Below, piece by piece: positions 23,135-34,600 of a stretch of DNA of 64,000 nt (its first letter is position 1; every line of letters begins with the position of its first letter). The notes below the pieces were generated by a model that had not been told where the DNA came from, did not search any database, and worked only from the letters and a program-made list of their open reading frames with translations. The translations under genes were made by a program, and so were the position numbers. Origin of the DNA: Cristatella mucedo (Eukaryota; Bryozoa; Phylactolaemata; Cristatellidae). Where the stretch lies: NCBI GenBank assembly GCA_009760855.2, contig WPIO01000004.1, positions 13,737,501-13,801,500 on the forward strand. Direction: 5' to 3'.

Positions 23135-23320
23135 CTTCCTAAGGTGGTAGACTTCTGGGTATTCACCTAGGAGAAAAGGTGCTCGCTCTTCGTGACCCAG
23201 GTCGTATGTTCGACTCCTGCAGTAGGCAATCTTTAATTGCCCACTGCAAGTGGTGATCATAGTCGTTAAGGCTCTTTTGCGGCTATGCAAATGAGGCTGT
23301 TAAATCAGCTAACCGTTTAG
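23135..23320 (+). mobile_element. tRNA-derived SINE, family B
   Basis: The head contains TTCGTGACCCAGGTCGTATGTTCGACTCCTGC (B-box-like GTTCGACTCC). The body contains CACTGCAAGTGGTGATCATAGTCGTTAAGGCTCTTTTGCGGCTATGCAAATGAGGCTGTTAAATCAGCTA. The same body occurs at 39722, 43302 and 44848. Confidence 0.75.
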
Positions 23321-23794
23321 ACTTCAAATCCTAGCGATCCAGAGGCATGTTTCGGTTAAAATTTATCTTTGTCTGAAAATGTTTAGAATCTCCCAGAAGA
23401 AATTCTGATCACATCTGCGTTAGGTACGAACCATTTGTGAGCTGTGCTTGACGGTGCTTGCACCGTTTTAACCTGCTACTGCTGGCTGGGTGCTAAATGC
23501 CTCTGACCTTCTCTGAGTATTGTTGACGTGTTTGAGACTATATTCACAGTAAGACCGATCGTACCCAGTCTTCCTAGTTTACCTGAGTCGCTTGCATGAG
23601 TGCCCCGACGTATAGGTACTGTGTATCTATGCATTCCTGGTGCTGCTAGCTGCTCGGCGTATGATTGAGCAGAGGAGGGAGGTAGCTTCTCGATACAGGC
23701 CATCGTAGAGATTGAAAATACAGCTTTCGTCTCTGGCTTTCCATCCTACTTTTATGTCGAAGATGTTAAGAGAAATAGAGAGGATATTCATAAT

Positions 23795-24238
23795 AATCGT
23801 TAAATAAAATAGGTATAGTGACTCAAGAAAATCAAATGTCTGTCCTTAGGCACTTGACGTATACTGTAAGAGAAGCATGCCACTACGGTTGGGGATAGCA
23901 AGCTCAGTGCTAGCATGCGCAAGCTCATAAAGGAAAGATCCTACGGACGGAGCAAATGGGTGACGAATGTGTGGATTTTTAGCTACTTGTGAAATGTCGT
24001 CCGGGAACGTCGTTACTTCAGTCACGAGTGAGTCCCATACTTTGGGAGCAATGCACTGAAGGCACGGTCTGCAAAGGATTTGAGCAGTGATTCTGGCGGC
24101 ACAGCTAGATCAGTCAGCCGAGCTTGTGGTACGGTGCGAAGCCCGAGTAGGAAGTACATTTCAGATAGGTAATCCAGAGCAAGAGGACGAAGGGACCTAA
24201 AAGTGAGTGACACACCGTTGAAGTAGATACACTATAAT
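23795..24238 (-). mobile_element. LINE relic, family 1, 3-prime end
   Basis: Minus-strand copy. A diverged tail (23800-23880) is followed by the conserved UTR words (AGCACGCAT/GCGCAAGCTCATAAAG). ORF2 C-terminal codons encode KSFADRAFSALLPK and, further in, SLRPLALDYLSE. Confidence 0.7.
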
Positions 24239-24316
24239 GGTACTGAATCTCAAGCTGTGCTCGGGAATCTCAAGCTGGGCTTGGCTGACACATTTTAACA
24301 TTACAGCCTTAAAAAG

Positions 24317-24317
<1 letters not shown>

Positions 24318-24363
<46 letters not shown>
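24318..24363. repeat. (CT)n microsatellite
   Basis: Pure CT tract of about 45 bp. Confidence 0.95.
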
Positions 24364-24366
<3 letters not shown>

Positions 24367-24699
24367 TATCTGCTTTGCTTCGCTATCGAGCCTCTTTGGC
24401 ATGACCACCGGCAGTCAATGTTATCGCACTTAATCGTTGCTGGCCTGGGTGCACCGCCAGTCGGTGGGAGCCCCGGTGGTGGCACCAGACCATTGTCGTG
24501 CCAGACCATTGTCTCGCCAAACCATAGCCACACCAGGCATCGCTTGCTCTTTACCCTATCGGTACGAACAAGCTGCATATGTGACGGCATAGTGCTTACA
24601 ATACTGACGCCCTAATCTTTGCGCGATCGCCAGCATTCGAGTGTAGGGCTTTTAAATGCCTTGGCTCCCAGGCAAATCCGTTGAGAGCCTCCTTGAGCC

Positions 24700-24800
24700 G
24701 TTCTGTGAGGGTACAAGGCGAGTTGCTAGAACCGAGCAGCCTGTGCTGTGAGAGGTTGCCGGTTCAAATCAAGAGAAAAGCAAGGTGTTTTCTATGTCTC
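24700..24800 (+). repeat. tRNA-like SINE head (degenerate)
   Basis: GGCGAGTTGCTAGAACCG and, about 40 bp later, GCCGGTTCAAATC are A-box-like and B-box-like at tRNA spacing. No functional cloverleaf was assigned. Confidence 0.35.
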
Positions 24801-25434
24801 TGTCGCTACATTATCTCTTAGGGTGTTGGAACGCTAGATATATTTTGAAGATGATCCTGTCGGATATACTTTTTTCTGCGAAGCTGTGAGGGACTGTGGT
24901 GTGACCGTTGGAAACCGAGAACCCTGAGGCAGCGAGACTGGGGCTCGGCTGGTGGCGGTGGTGTGAGCTTGTCGATCTATCATCTGTTGTTTTTTGCTCG
25001 ATTCAATCATTGCCGATTGTTGCTGTATGCATTGTTCATGCCAGTCCTCACACTGGAGAGCTCGGGTACACGCAGGTATGGGCACTGCTTCATTAGACTG
25101 GCCGATCACCACTAAAGCTGCCGGCTGTACACAAGTCACAAATTTCCCTGTTGCTGTGTCTGCCGGACGGTGTCTTTGTGTGTCACGCTGCAACCTTTTC
25201 CTAAAATGAAGCCAATCTGGCCTGGCCTGACCAGTGGTTGCCTCTGCACTCGGTGATCACACGAGGCTATTTTATCTCGGGCTGAAATTGCGTGAGCTTC
25301 TTTTCTGCTCGTAATCAGTCTTACACTCTTGCGGCTTCCTTAGACTTGACGAGCGGCAAAGTCGCCTGACGTGGAAGCCTAGCCGACGGCTGCGAGTCCC
25401 TGCGGCAAAGCTTGTGCTTCTTCCCCTGCAGCTC

Positions 25435-25482
25435 ATGGCCGCCGGTGCTGCTGCTGCTTCCTGCTGCTGCGTCGGCCGCTAG
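25435..25482 (+). other. Short frame MAAGAAAASCCCVGR and stop, upstream of Rab32 exon 1
   Basis: The ATG at 25435 has an adequate context (CTCATGG) and opens an Ala-rich peptide like the N-termini of vertebrate Rab32. It lies in the same frame as the G domain but meets TAG at 25480. A polypyrimidine tract and CCTGCAG just before it (25424-25431) could also be a splice acceptor. Either the start lies in an undetected upstream exon joined at about 25502 (CAATCAG then AGGCTC), or the TAG is a sequence error or variant. Confidence 0.5.
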
Positions 25483-25647
25483 CGCGGCGCTTTGCAATCA
25501 GAGGCTCTCGTTTTGAAGAGCAGCGCAGCTGAAGTCAAGAAGGAGTACCTGTTCAAGATCCTCGTCATCGGCGAGCTGGGCACCGGCAAGACGAGTATCA
25601 TCAAGCGATATGTGCACCAGTATTTCTCGCAGCACTACCGGGCCACT
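25483..25647 (+). CDS. Rab32 exon 1 (P-loop, switch I start)
   Basis: The first codons after the in-frame TAG encode a short acidic/basic linker, then YLFKILVIGELGTGKTS and HYRAT. The donor is ACT followed by GTATCC, phase 0. The true 5-prime limit is uncertain, most likely 25435 or 25502. Confidence 0.85.
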
Positions 25648-28600
25648 GTATCCTTTCGTTCGAGAGCTAGCTCGCTCGCTGGCTGCGGGCCGCTGTGCGT
25701 CTGCCCATTGTCTCTGCCTCTCGATCTGCCCGGTGCCAGGAGCCTGGGATGTTGGGTGGGTAGGTGGGGAGCCGTACTCTTTGCCGACTCGCCCGGGCAG
25801 AGCTGCGCACAGGGCGGTGTGTTCGGCTGCAGGCATCGCCCTGCCGTGCCGTGTGCATGGGCGCCAGTCTGAGCCCCCCCCCCTGCGCGAGGTCGCTTGT
25901 TGCACTGTGCTGCTCCTGCTTTGAACCGAAGGTCTACCGCTGCCCTGAGTTCTCAGCAGACCACTGCTGAGCATTGCACAAGTCCGACTTCGTGGAATGA
26001 TGCAAGTTTGCTTTGCTGCTGCTAGCAGTATTTTTGCTCTTGCAAGTCAGAAAAAAGCAGATCTGTACGTCATCTGCTCGTGTGAGCAGTTGCTTCCCTC
26101 GTGGCGCTCTAGTTTGGCCAAGTGGTTAAGGTGCTTGCCTTTAATGACCGAGTGAATGCATTTGATGACTGAGGTCGTGGGCTCAAGCCTCATGGCAAGT
26201 TCGAAGTATCTGAACAGAGATTGAGATCTCTCAGGGCGTGATGCAAAATAATTTTGTTTATTTATTTATTTACAATCGACACCTCGAAAGCAAAACATTG
26301 ATGCCGGCTCCTTCGAAATTTGTGTCGGTTGCCAGCAGAAACCTCAGCCCGAATCTGTAGCCTTCAGCCTTCAGCCTGAAGCATCTGTCAATTAGTTCTT
26401 TATGAGTTCTTAAGATGCTTGCTCTCCTTTGACGGCCATTGGCCATTGGCTCAAGCCCTGTGCATATATAAAGCACCTGGACAGAGATTAGGTTCTCGTA
26501 TGATGCTGTACAAATTAATTGTATAATTAATTTACTGATGCTTGGCATTCTCAACTCGGATGCTCGCAATCGGTCTCGTTACTATTACTGTCTGCAAGGG
26601 CAGTATGGGACATGGGGTGCATCTAATTAATACCACGATGTGTAGGTACGCCACCGACTGTCTAGTAATTGGTGGGTGTGACAGTGCAGCCTGCCCGACG
26701 TCTTTACCTGCAGTCTGCTCAGGTCACGTGTCCGACTTGGTCAGAGGCACAGTCGTGGCAATGCTCTTAAACTACAATTGAATAATGCTCGAGTTCTTAT
26801 CACACGATCAGATTGGTGTAGACTTTGCCCTGAAAGTTATCAACTGGGATTCTGGCACCGTGATTCGTTTGCAGCTGTGGGATATAGCCGGTAAGGGGAG
26901 CTGCTTCACCACGCTTTGCTGCTTCTGATGCTGCTGTCACAGATAAAAACCTTGATTGTGTGCAGCTTGGTCTGATCGTTTAGCAAGCGCTATTGTGTTA
27001 ATTGGCTCACCTGGCGTTAGATGGCGCTCACCTTTATCGGCTTTTGCTAGCTATTTTTTCTTGCTGCCTGCACGGCCACTTCCTCTTATTCTATAGCAAG
27101 TCATCCACATCTGCTGTTTATGCAGGTCAAGAGCGATTCGGCAACATGACCCGGGTCTACTACAAGGAAGCAGTTGGCTGTTTCATTGTCTTCGACGTCA
27201 CACGATCTGCCACATTTGAAGCCGTGCAGCGTTGGAAAAACGATCTGGATGCCAAAGTGCACCTTCCAAACGGCGACAACATACCATGCGTTCTACTAGC
27301 TAACAAGGTAAGACTAGGCTGGCACGATCATTGGACTTGTGGCGTCTTGCACTCAAGGCCTTTCCGTCGAAGCCGTCTTCGTGCCAATCTTATGCATAGC
27401 CAGGCATACTAAGCCCAAGAGGGCATTACGTTGACCTTTCCAGGGGCACCCAATCAGATGTAGATTGGGAAGGGGCCCGTCGGAGGCCATGCCGCCCAAC
27501 AAACGGTCCTTCGGATCGACTCAAGGAGGCAGGCCTCGATGGCCCTCGCATTTCCTTACCCCATTGTGCTGATGTTGTCGAGAAGGGGCAGGCACTTGCA
27601 GCAAGGGCAACGTGTGTTTATTTATGGCTCCTGCTAGTCGTTTGTTGATGGCATCCTTGTTCTCGCTGGTGTGGTCGTCAGAGCATTTAGATTTTTTTCT
27701 ACTGATCTGATTAATTTAGATCTTTCCTCTACCGGCTGCCTTACATCGTAAGCTCTTTTTGCTTTTGCTGACATCCGAGGCATCGTGGGGACTACGAGCC
27801 TATGGCGCAGGTTATCCCCCTGCTGTTGTCCGTGCATTCGTAGACTTATTTATTATCTTTATATTATTACTATCGGATGGTAAGGGCCGACACTTAAGAC
27901 ATTTGTATAGCATGCTGGCAGAAATAACTCACTTTCTAGGCATTTTACACCAGCTGGACAGAAAGCATGGCAGCTGTTTAGGGATAGCATGTACAGTGGT
28001 GCCTTGACTTACGAATGTAATTCGTTCCGTGACAGAGCTCGTAACTCAAATTACTGGTACGTCAAATCCATTTCCCCCATACAAATCAATTGAAATGCTA
28101 TTAATTCATTCCAGACCATATGTTTTTAAATTGAAAACAATGTACTTATAAATAACGAATATTGCATAAAAAAAGCAGAATGTGATGCTACGTTCTGCAA
28201 TAAACTGGTTTTAGTAAGTATAATGTACAGCGTTTAACTTGGAGATCAAGCGACTTGAAGAGGCTTACGAAGTTGGAAGAGAAACGATGAAATGAGTAAC
28301 TGAATCCCAATGAATGCCGATTTTTGCCCTTTTTGCCATGCTTTCCTCACTCTCACAATCTGCAGGGAGTTTCGATAAAAACCTGTCCAGTCAGCTCTGC
28401 GTCATCCTCCCGTTTCAGAATGTTTCTGAAATGAGATAGGCAGGTGTCATTAAACAGCGCAGTCGCACGCCTAGTTGCAACTTTTTCCGAGTGTTTTTTT
28501 CTAATAAGGTCAGAAAGTTTCTCCCAAATTCCCAACTCAGCGTCTGTGTCACCTATTTCCTGAAAAACCTCCGTGTGCTGCTGTGTCTGTAGCTCCTTTA

Positions 28601-31600
28601 GCTCCTCCTTTGTCAGTTCCTCGGAGTGCTCCTCGATGAACTCGTTGATGTCACCCTCATGCATGTCCAGGCCCATGGATTTGCCGAGGGATACAATCTT
28701 CTCCACCACTGCTGCTTTGAGTTCGGTCTTTCAAAGTCCGTTTTAGACACAACCTCAGGCCACAGCTTCTTCCATGCAGAGGGAATGATCCTCTTTAAAA
28801 CACCCCGCAGGGCCATATCGATAATTGTGAGGCATATCACGATGTTATAGTGGTCCTTCGAGAACTCTCGAAAGGTGAGTTTTGTGCTCTCCGGCACCTC
28901 AAAGCAGCTGTAGAGCAGGTGCAGCAGTCAAGAGCTTTTTGAAATTAGAAACCTGCTATCACCTGCTAGTCCATGGGCCTGCAGGATAGGGTTTGTGTTG
29001 GGTCGAATGAGAGAACCTTTATACACTTGAACTCTCCGAGGATGTCATCTTCGAGGTTAGGTGATTGTGCAGGTGCATTGTCCTGGACAAGCAGGGCTTG
29101 GTTATTTTCCTGGAGATATTTGTTAGCGTCAGGACTAAAGACCAAATTCACCCAGTCCAAAAAGAACTGCCTGGTGGCCCACGCTCTCGGGTTTGCCCTC
29201 CACACGTAACCTGCAGTTTTTCTTTCAGAATTGTATGTGACTTAGCGGCTCTGGTGTTTTTCTAATGATAAACGAGCTGCAGCCTAATCTTGCAGTCGCC
29301 GCTCGCATTGGCCCACATTGTGAGAGTGAGGCCTATCTATCCTTCACGGGTTTGTGGCAGGGCATCCTCGTCTCCTCTGCCTTTATATGAGACCTCCTTG
29401 GCATCTTCATCCAGAAGAGTCCTGCCTCATCACAGTTGAAGACTTGCTGGGGGATGCATCCATCTGCTGCTATCATTCCAGCAAAGGTTTTGAGGTAGTC
29501 TTCAGCTGCCTTCATATCCGCGGTCGCTGCCTCACCATGCCTGACAAACAACGGAGTGAATTCCGACCCTCTTTTTAAAATTCTCAAACCAGCCCCGAAC
29601 TAGCCCCGACTGGCTTTAAATGGCTCGCCCGATGCTTCGTCCGTTGATGTGCCTGCAGGGTCGGCTGCAGCAAATCAGCATGAGTAGATCGTGCCTTCTC
29701 GCAGATTCTCGCAGCCTCTGCCGGGGTATCTTCTGTGAGGAGCTGCTTTTTCGTCAACCACACCACGAGCAGCTTCTCCGTATTTTCATGGATAGATGTC
29801 TGATGCTTAGAAATTATTTTCAACGCCCCCGACTGGCGTTATAGCCTTGTTCTACTTCTGCTTCAGTACGGTGCAGATTCTGCTTCAGTACGGTGCAGAT
29901 CATTTGTCCAGCGACGTAACTTAAAAAGTTTTTTATTGACATCGACACATTTTTGAAGTTTGTTTGTGATGCAGGTCTTCTTGATCTGCACCCAGACTCG
30001 ACCGACAGTCTCGATACCCTCACTGATGTAGTGAACATAACACTCAGGAGTGCTCTTGACAAGCATTCTCCCATTCATTCTATCCGTGTACAGAGTCGTG
30101 GAGATTCCTTTCAATTAAAAAAAAAACATCCAAAAGATGTGCCATGTTAAGTGCAGGCTTGAACGTGGTTTTAAGAAATCGGGGTCTGATGCAGATCTAG
30201 TCAATTTCAAAGACTTCCTCTGTGTTTACACCCGGAAGCCTAACAGAGCCAGGGCTTCTTTTTTTCACTCGAAAACTGAATTCCTGCCAGTCGGACCCTA
30301 AACAGATTTATAAGACAGTAAACAATGTACTGGCCAGTGCTGAGAGGTCCGAGTCCCCAGATATTAACGGCTCAGCCGAAAAGTTTTCAGCCTTCGTTAC
30401 TGAAAAAATTGTGCACATTCGTGCCTCCATAAAGCCCCCTCCGAGTAAAGCAATTGTGGAATCACAACCTGTGACCTTCCTTAAAAGGTTTTCCGAGATT
30501 TCTGCATGCGATTTGGCTACCTGAATAAGGTCGAGTAAAAATATCTCGTCCACTGAAGACCCTACACCATCATCTCTTTGGTCTTCACTGGTAGACCAAC
30601 TTAGCCCTGCCCTAACCGAGATTTTTAATGCTTCTTTGGAAAAAGGGGTTGTACCCAAGTCCTTCATATCGTCAATCGTTAGACCCATACTTAAAAAGCC
30701 TGGATTAGATACAGAGGTCCTTGCAAACTATCGTCCGGTTTTCCTTCGTCCTTTCTTGTAAAAGATTCTTCAAAAAATTGTCGCTAAGCAGCTGGTTGGA
30801 CATATTAAAAAGAATGAAATGTCAAAAACATTTCAATCAGGGTTCAAGAGGCAGCACTCTACTAAAACTGCTCTCCTCCGTGTTAACAATGACATTCTAT
30901 GTGGAAACGATGACGGGAATGTCACTGCTAGATCTGTCAGCTAGATCTAGCTCTGCTAGATCTATCAGCTGCCATTGACACCATTGTTCGTGATGTTCTA
31001 ATTGAACGATTGGGAACAACGATCGGTCTGGCAGACGAGGTACTGGCGTCGTTCAAATCGTACTTGTCTGATCGTGTTCAATCCGTGTCATTTGGGGGGG
31101 GTCAGGTCTCACATGCGACGACGGGTCACCTGTGGAGTCCCCCAAGGGTCCATCCTCGGTCTCTTGCTGTTCTCCATTTATACCCAACCTCTAGGAAACG
31201 TGATTAAGGCCTATGCCATAGGATATCACTTTTATACTGACGATACTCAGCTGTATTTGTCATTCAAACCGTCGGAATCTGCTGCAGCAACTGATAAACT
31301 GAATGCTTGCCTTGCCGACAAGAGATCCTGGGTGTCAGAAAACTTCTTGAAACTAAATGACGATAAAACCGAACTGTTGCTCATAGGACACCCTAAGCAT
31401 GTGGCTGGATTAAAAGACTTTGCTCTTCTACTAGGTGATACTCTTGTGCGACCATCACCACGTGCTCGAAATCTAGGTGTCGTTTTCGACAGCTGCCTCG
31501 ATTTTAAAAGCTTCATTCAGAAGACTGCTTCTACAGCTAGCCATCACATCCGATCCCTATCCAAGATTAGAAGCTGTCTCTCACAGTGGCTTGTAAAAAA

Positions 31601-34600
31601 TTTAACTAGCTCTTTAGTTCTGTCTCGGCTTGATTATTGTAATTCCCTTTTGGCTGGGCTGCCAAAGAAAGCTATTATGCCACTACAGCTGACTATGAAT
31701 ATGGCTGCAAGGCTAGTTTTCAAGTCCCAGAGGTTTGACCACGTGTCTCCTTTGCTAAAAGAGCTAGGATGGCTGCCGGTTGATCAGCGGATACAGAGCG
31801 AAGTTCTTACACTGACCCACAAGGCCCACCACGGCTTGGCTCCTCCACACATAGCTGAACTGCTGCATCAGTTTCAACCTCTTTGTGCCCTCAGGTCCTG
31901 TATGGACAGTAAATTAGCTGTTCCATTCCTCTGCTTAAAGGCCGTTGGTGACAGAAGCTTTAGCTCTGCAGGTCCTAGACTGTGGAACTCGCTTCCACAA
32001 TTCTTACGCAGCGACAACTATTCTCCTGCTGCCGACTATGGCTCACCCTTTTCAGCGGTCCTGAGCTGCTACTTCCATGCTACTCACTGCCTCAACTGCT
32101 CACCTGACTTTGCTATGCTTCCCACTTTCTCTTTGTTGCGTGAGATGAGGTCTGTTGGCTATCGAATGCATACCGAAAGCCGCTTAGGCTGTGAGTGCGA
32201 AACTCACGGGGGAAATATTAGCCGAGAGACGGCTCGTGTTACGAAAAACTCATAAGTTGTCATAGCTCGTTAGTCAATGCACCACTGTCCAGTGTCAGCA
32301 CGCATAAGCACACACATTAGACTATTCTTATCGGCAGAACAAATGCTGCGGGGAACGCATGAGTTTTTAGCTTCCGTTTTAATGTTGTCTGCCACTACAC
32401 GTCCCAGTGTCTTTGATAAGAAGGGTAGTAGCGAGGCAGAAGTTGGTAATGCTCTCCCGATCGAGCCATTGCTGTCTTCATAATGGGCGGCCTAAAATAG
32501 CGGCCTTTTTGAAGGATGCAGGGTCAAGACCTGAGGCTGAGGACATATTTTCAAGGACATACGGAAGAGTTATCTGCTGCATCGTGAACCCCTTAGCAAT
32601 GGCTACGAATTTTCGGGTATGCATATATGCGGCATCTCGGTGCAGATACTCATTTAGCGATGGAAGCGGGTGCCAGCTCTAAACTCTGTTCGTATACTCG
32701 TCGTCTTACCTGATCGTTTTTCATGTGAATTATTCTGTGTTCCCAGTAATGTGCTAGCTAGCTCAATTAACATAGCTCTGTTAGTGGCTCGCTGCCGAAC
32801 CGATGCTTACTAGTTTCCGGTTTGCCATTAGCAAATACCTCTCTTGTGATTGGCAGCATAACATTTTTACAGAAAGAAAAAAAGCTTCCGTAATTATATG
32901 GGCAATGCACGTGCTACCCAAAGCAAGAATCGTGGCCTCTGGAACCTCGGGATCGTGGAAGTCTCTTTCCTACCACACCCGGATGTTAGCAGGTTTGCCT
33001 GAAGGCTGCCAATACCACTGGCCGGGCTGCTGAATACCAATCTTTCAGGAAACCGACTGTTCCAGGCAAATGTTAAAATGATTGATTGGTTACCGTATTT
33101 TTCATATCTGTACCGCCGCCTAGCTCGCCGAATTGGAGCTGAATGGTTTACAATGTCTATCTCGTGAACAGGTGTAAAATCACCCTCGTTTTGCTTTTAC
33201 TTGTAACATGCCATGCGACGGCCAACTAGGCAAAAAATAAGCATCTATGCTACCAAACGCTATTCGCCCAACGGAAGAAGTTTTAAGGGTTGTGGAAAGT
33301 ACCAGTACATCCTGAGGGGGCAAGTGCCAATACTCACGCTAGGATCCTAGTATGTTAGGGATAATTTTGCAGCAAATGTAAAGCGCCTAGCAAGAGACTG
33401 AGTTCTCTAGGGGCGCTTTATCAAGTGTGCTATTATTTTTATTATTATTACCTAGATAACGGCGTCCGTTGACAAGATTGGGCTGGGTTGAAAATAGGCC
33501 GATTGTAATTGGTTTTCAACCACCCGCTATAGAAAACGTGTCTTTCTCGTTATGGAGAATACGCATTGAGACTCGTACGTTTCTTACTCCCAGTGCGATC
33601 AGGCTCGAGAAGGCTTTTTCAATAACGCCGAAGAAATGGACAACTATTGTCGGGAAAAGGGTTTTGCCGGTTGGTTTGAGACTTCGGCCAAAGAGTCGAT
33701 CAACATCGACGAGGCGGCGCGATTTCTGGTGACCAAGGTAAGTAAGACTCGATGATTTTTTCGAAGTTTTTCATGCTCTCCGCCAGCTTTGCATTGCGTA
33801 GTCGCATCAGCTGCAACCATCCTGTCTTAGCTTGCCTAGCTTAGCTTGCCCCGCCTCCTCCCCCTCCCCCCCTTTATAAGCAACGGAATTACGACCCCCG
33901 GCGCGCCTACTTGGCTCAGTCGCGGAGGTCGACTCCGACCGCCCTCGGCCCCTTGGGGTGCGTTTATTGATGGTAACTTTTTTTACCGACACGCGCCTGC
34001 CCCCTTTTGAAATGACTTTCTGTTAACTAATGAAGCTCCGCCTTGCGGTTGTCGAGCGAAATCGCGAGCCGGGAGGCGCCCGCCGCCGCCGCATCCTCTT
34101 CCGGCGGCCTCTCTCCTCGGCTCCTCTCGTCCTCCCCCCTGTCGCTCCAGCCTAGGTCCTCGCGAGCGCCAGCCGCGTTGTGCGGCAGCTGTCGACAGGT
34201 GGCGTCCTATGCTCCGCTCGAGCCCCACAATGCAGTGCAATGCCCCGCGACTGTGGACGGGCGAGCCTGACAGCTGAACCTGGATTACTAACAGTGAACT
34301 CGGCCGCTGAATTAGAATCGAGCCGCTTATGAAATAGTCGCCTTTAAGCCGATGCTTACGAGGCGTGTGACGAACGAGATGATTGTCTGACTTATGACCT
34401 GGCTAGTATATAACGCCTGGGCGGCCTGGCTGGAGTGGCTCTACTGGAGCGACGGTCTGCTGGTCGGTCGGCGAGTCCTAGTGCTGAGCGCGAGCTGCTG
34501 TAAGCCTGTTTACGAGTCGGCTATTTCATAAGCGACTCGGTTCCAATTCAGCGACCGAACTCGTCGCTGTTCGTAATCCAGGTTCAGGTGTCAAGCCCGT

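Larger units (their letters stand above)
27994..32287 (-). mobile_element. Tigger-like (pogo superfamily) DNA transposon, disrupted
   Basis: The left terminus CAGTGGTGCCTTGACTTACGA and the right terminus, which reads inward as CAGTGGTGCATTGACTAACGA, form an inverted repeat of the Tigger type (CAGTGGT...). The left end is preceded by TA, the pogo/mariner target site. The right flank is now TC. The transposase is on the minus strand in several frames (28353-29823). It shows NCDEAGLFW, LLVQDNAPAQ and PMD blocks (catalytic Asps, pogo type) and a C-terminal IVSLGKSMGLDMHEG domain. Stops and frameshifts are present, and the N-terminal DNA-binding part is absent. A LINE occupies 29850-32200. Confidence 0.8.
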
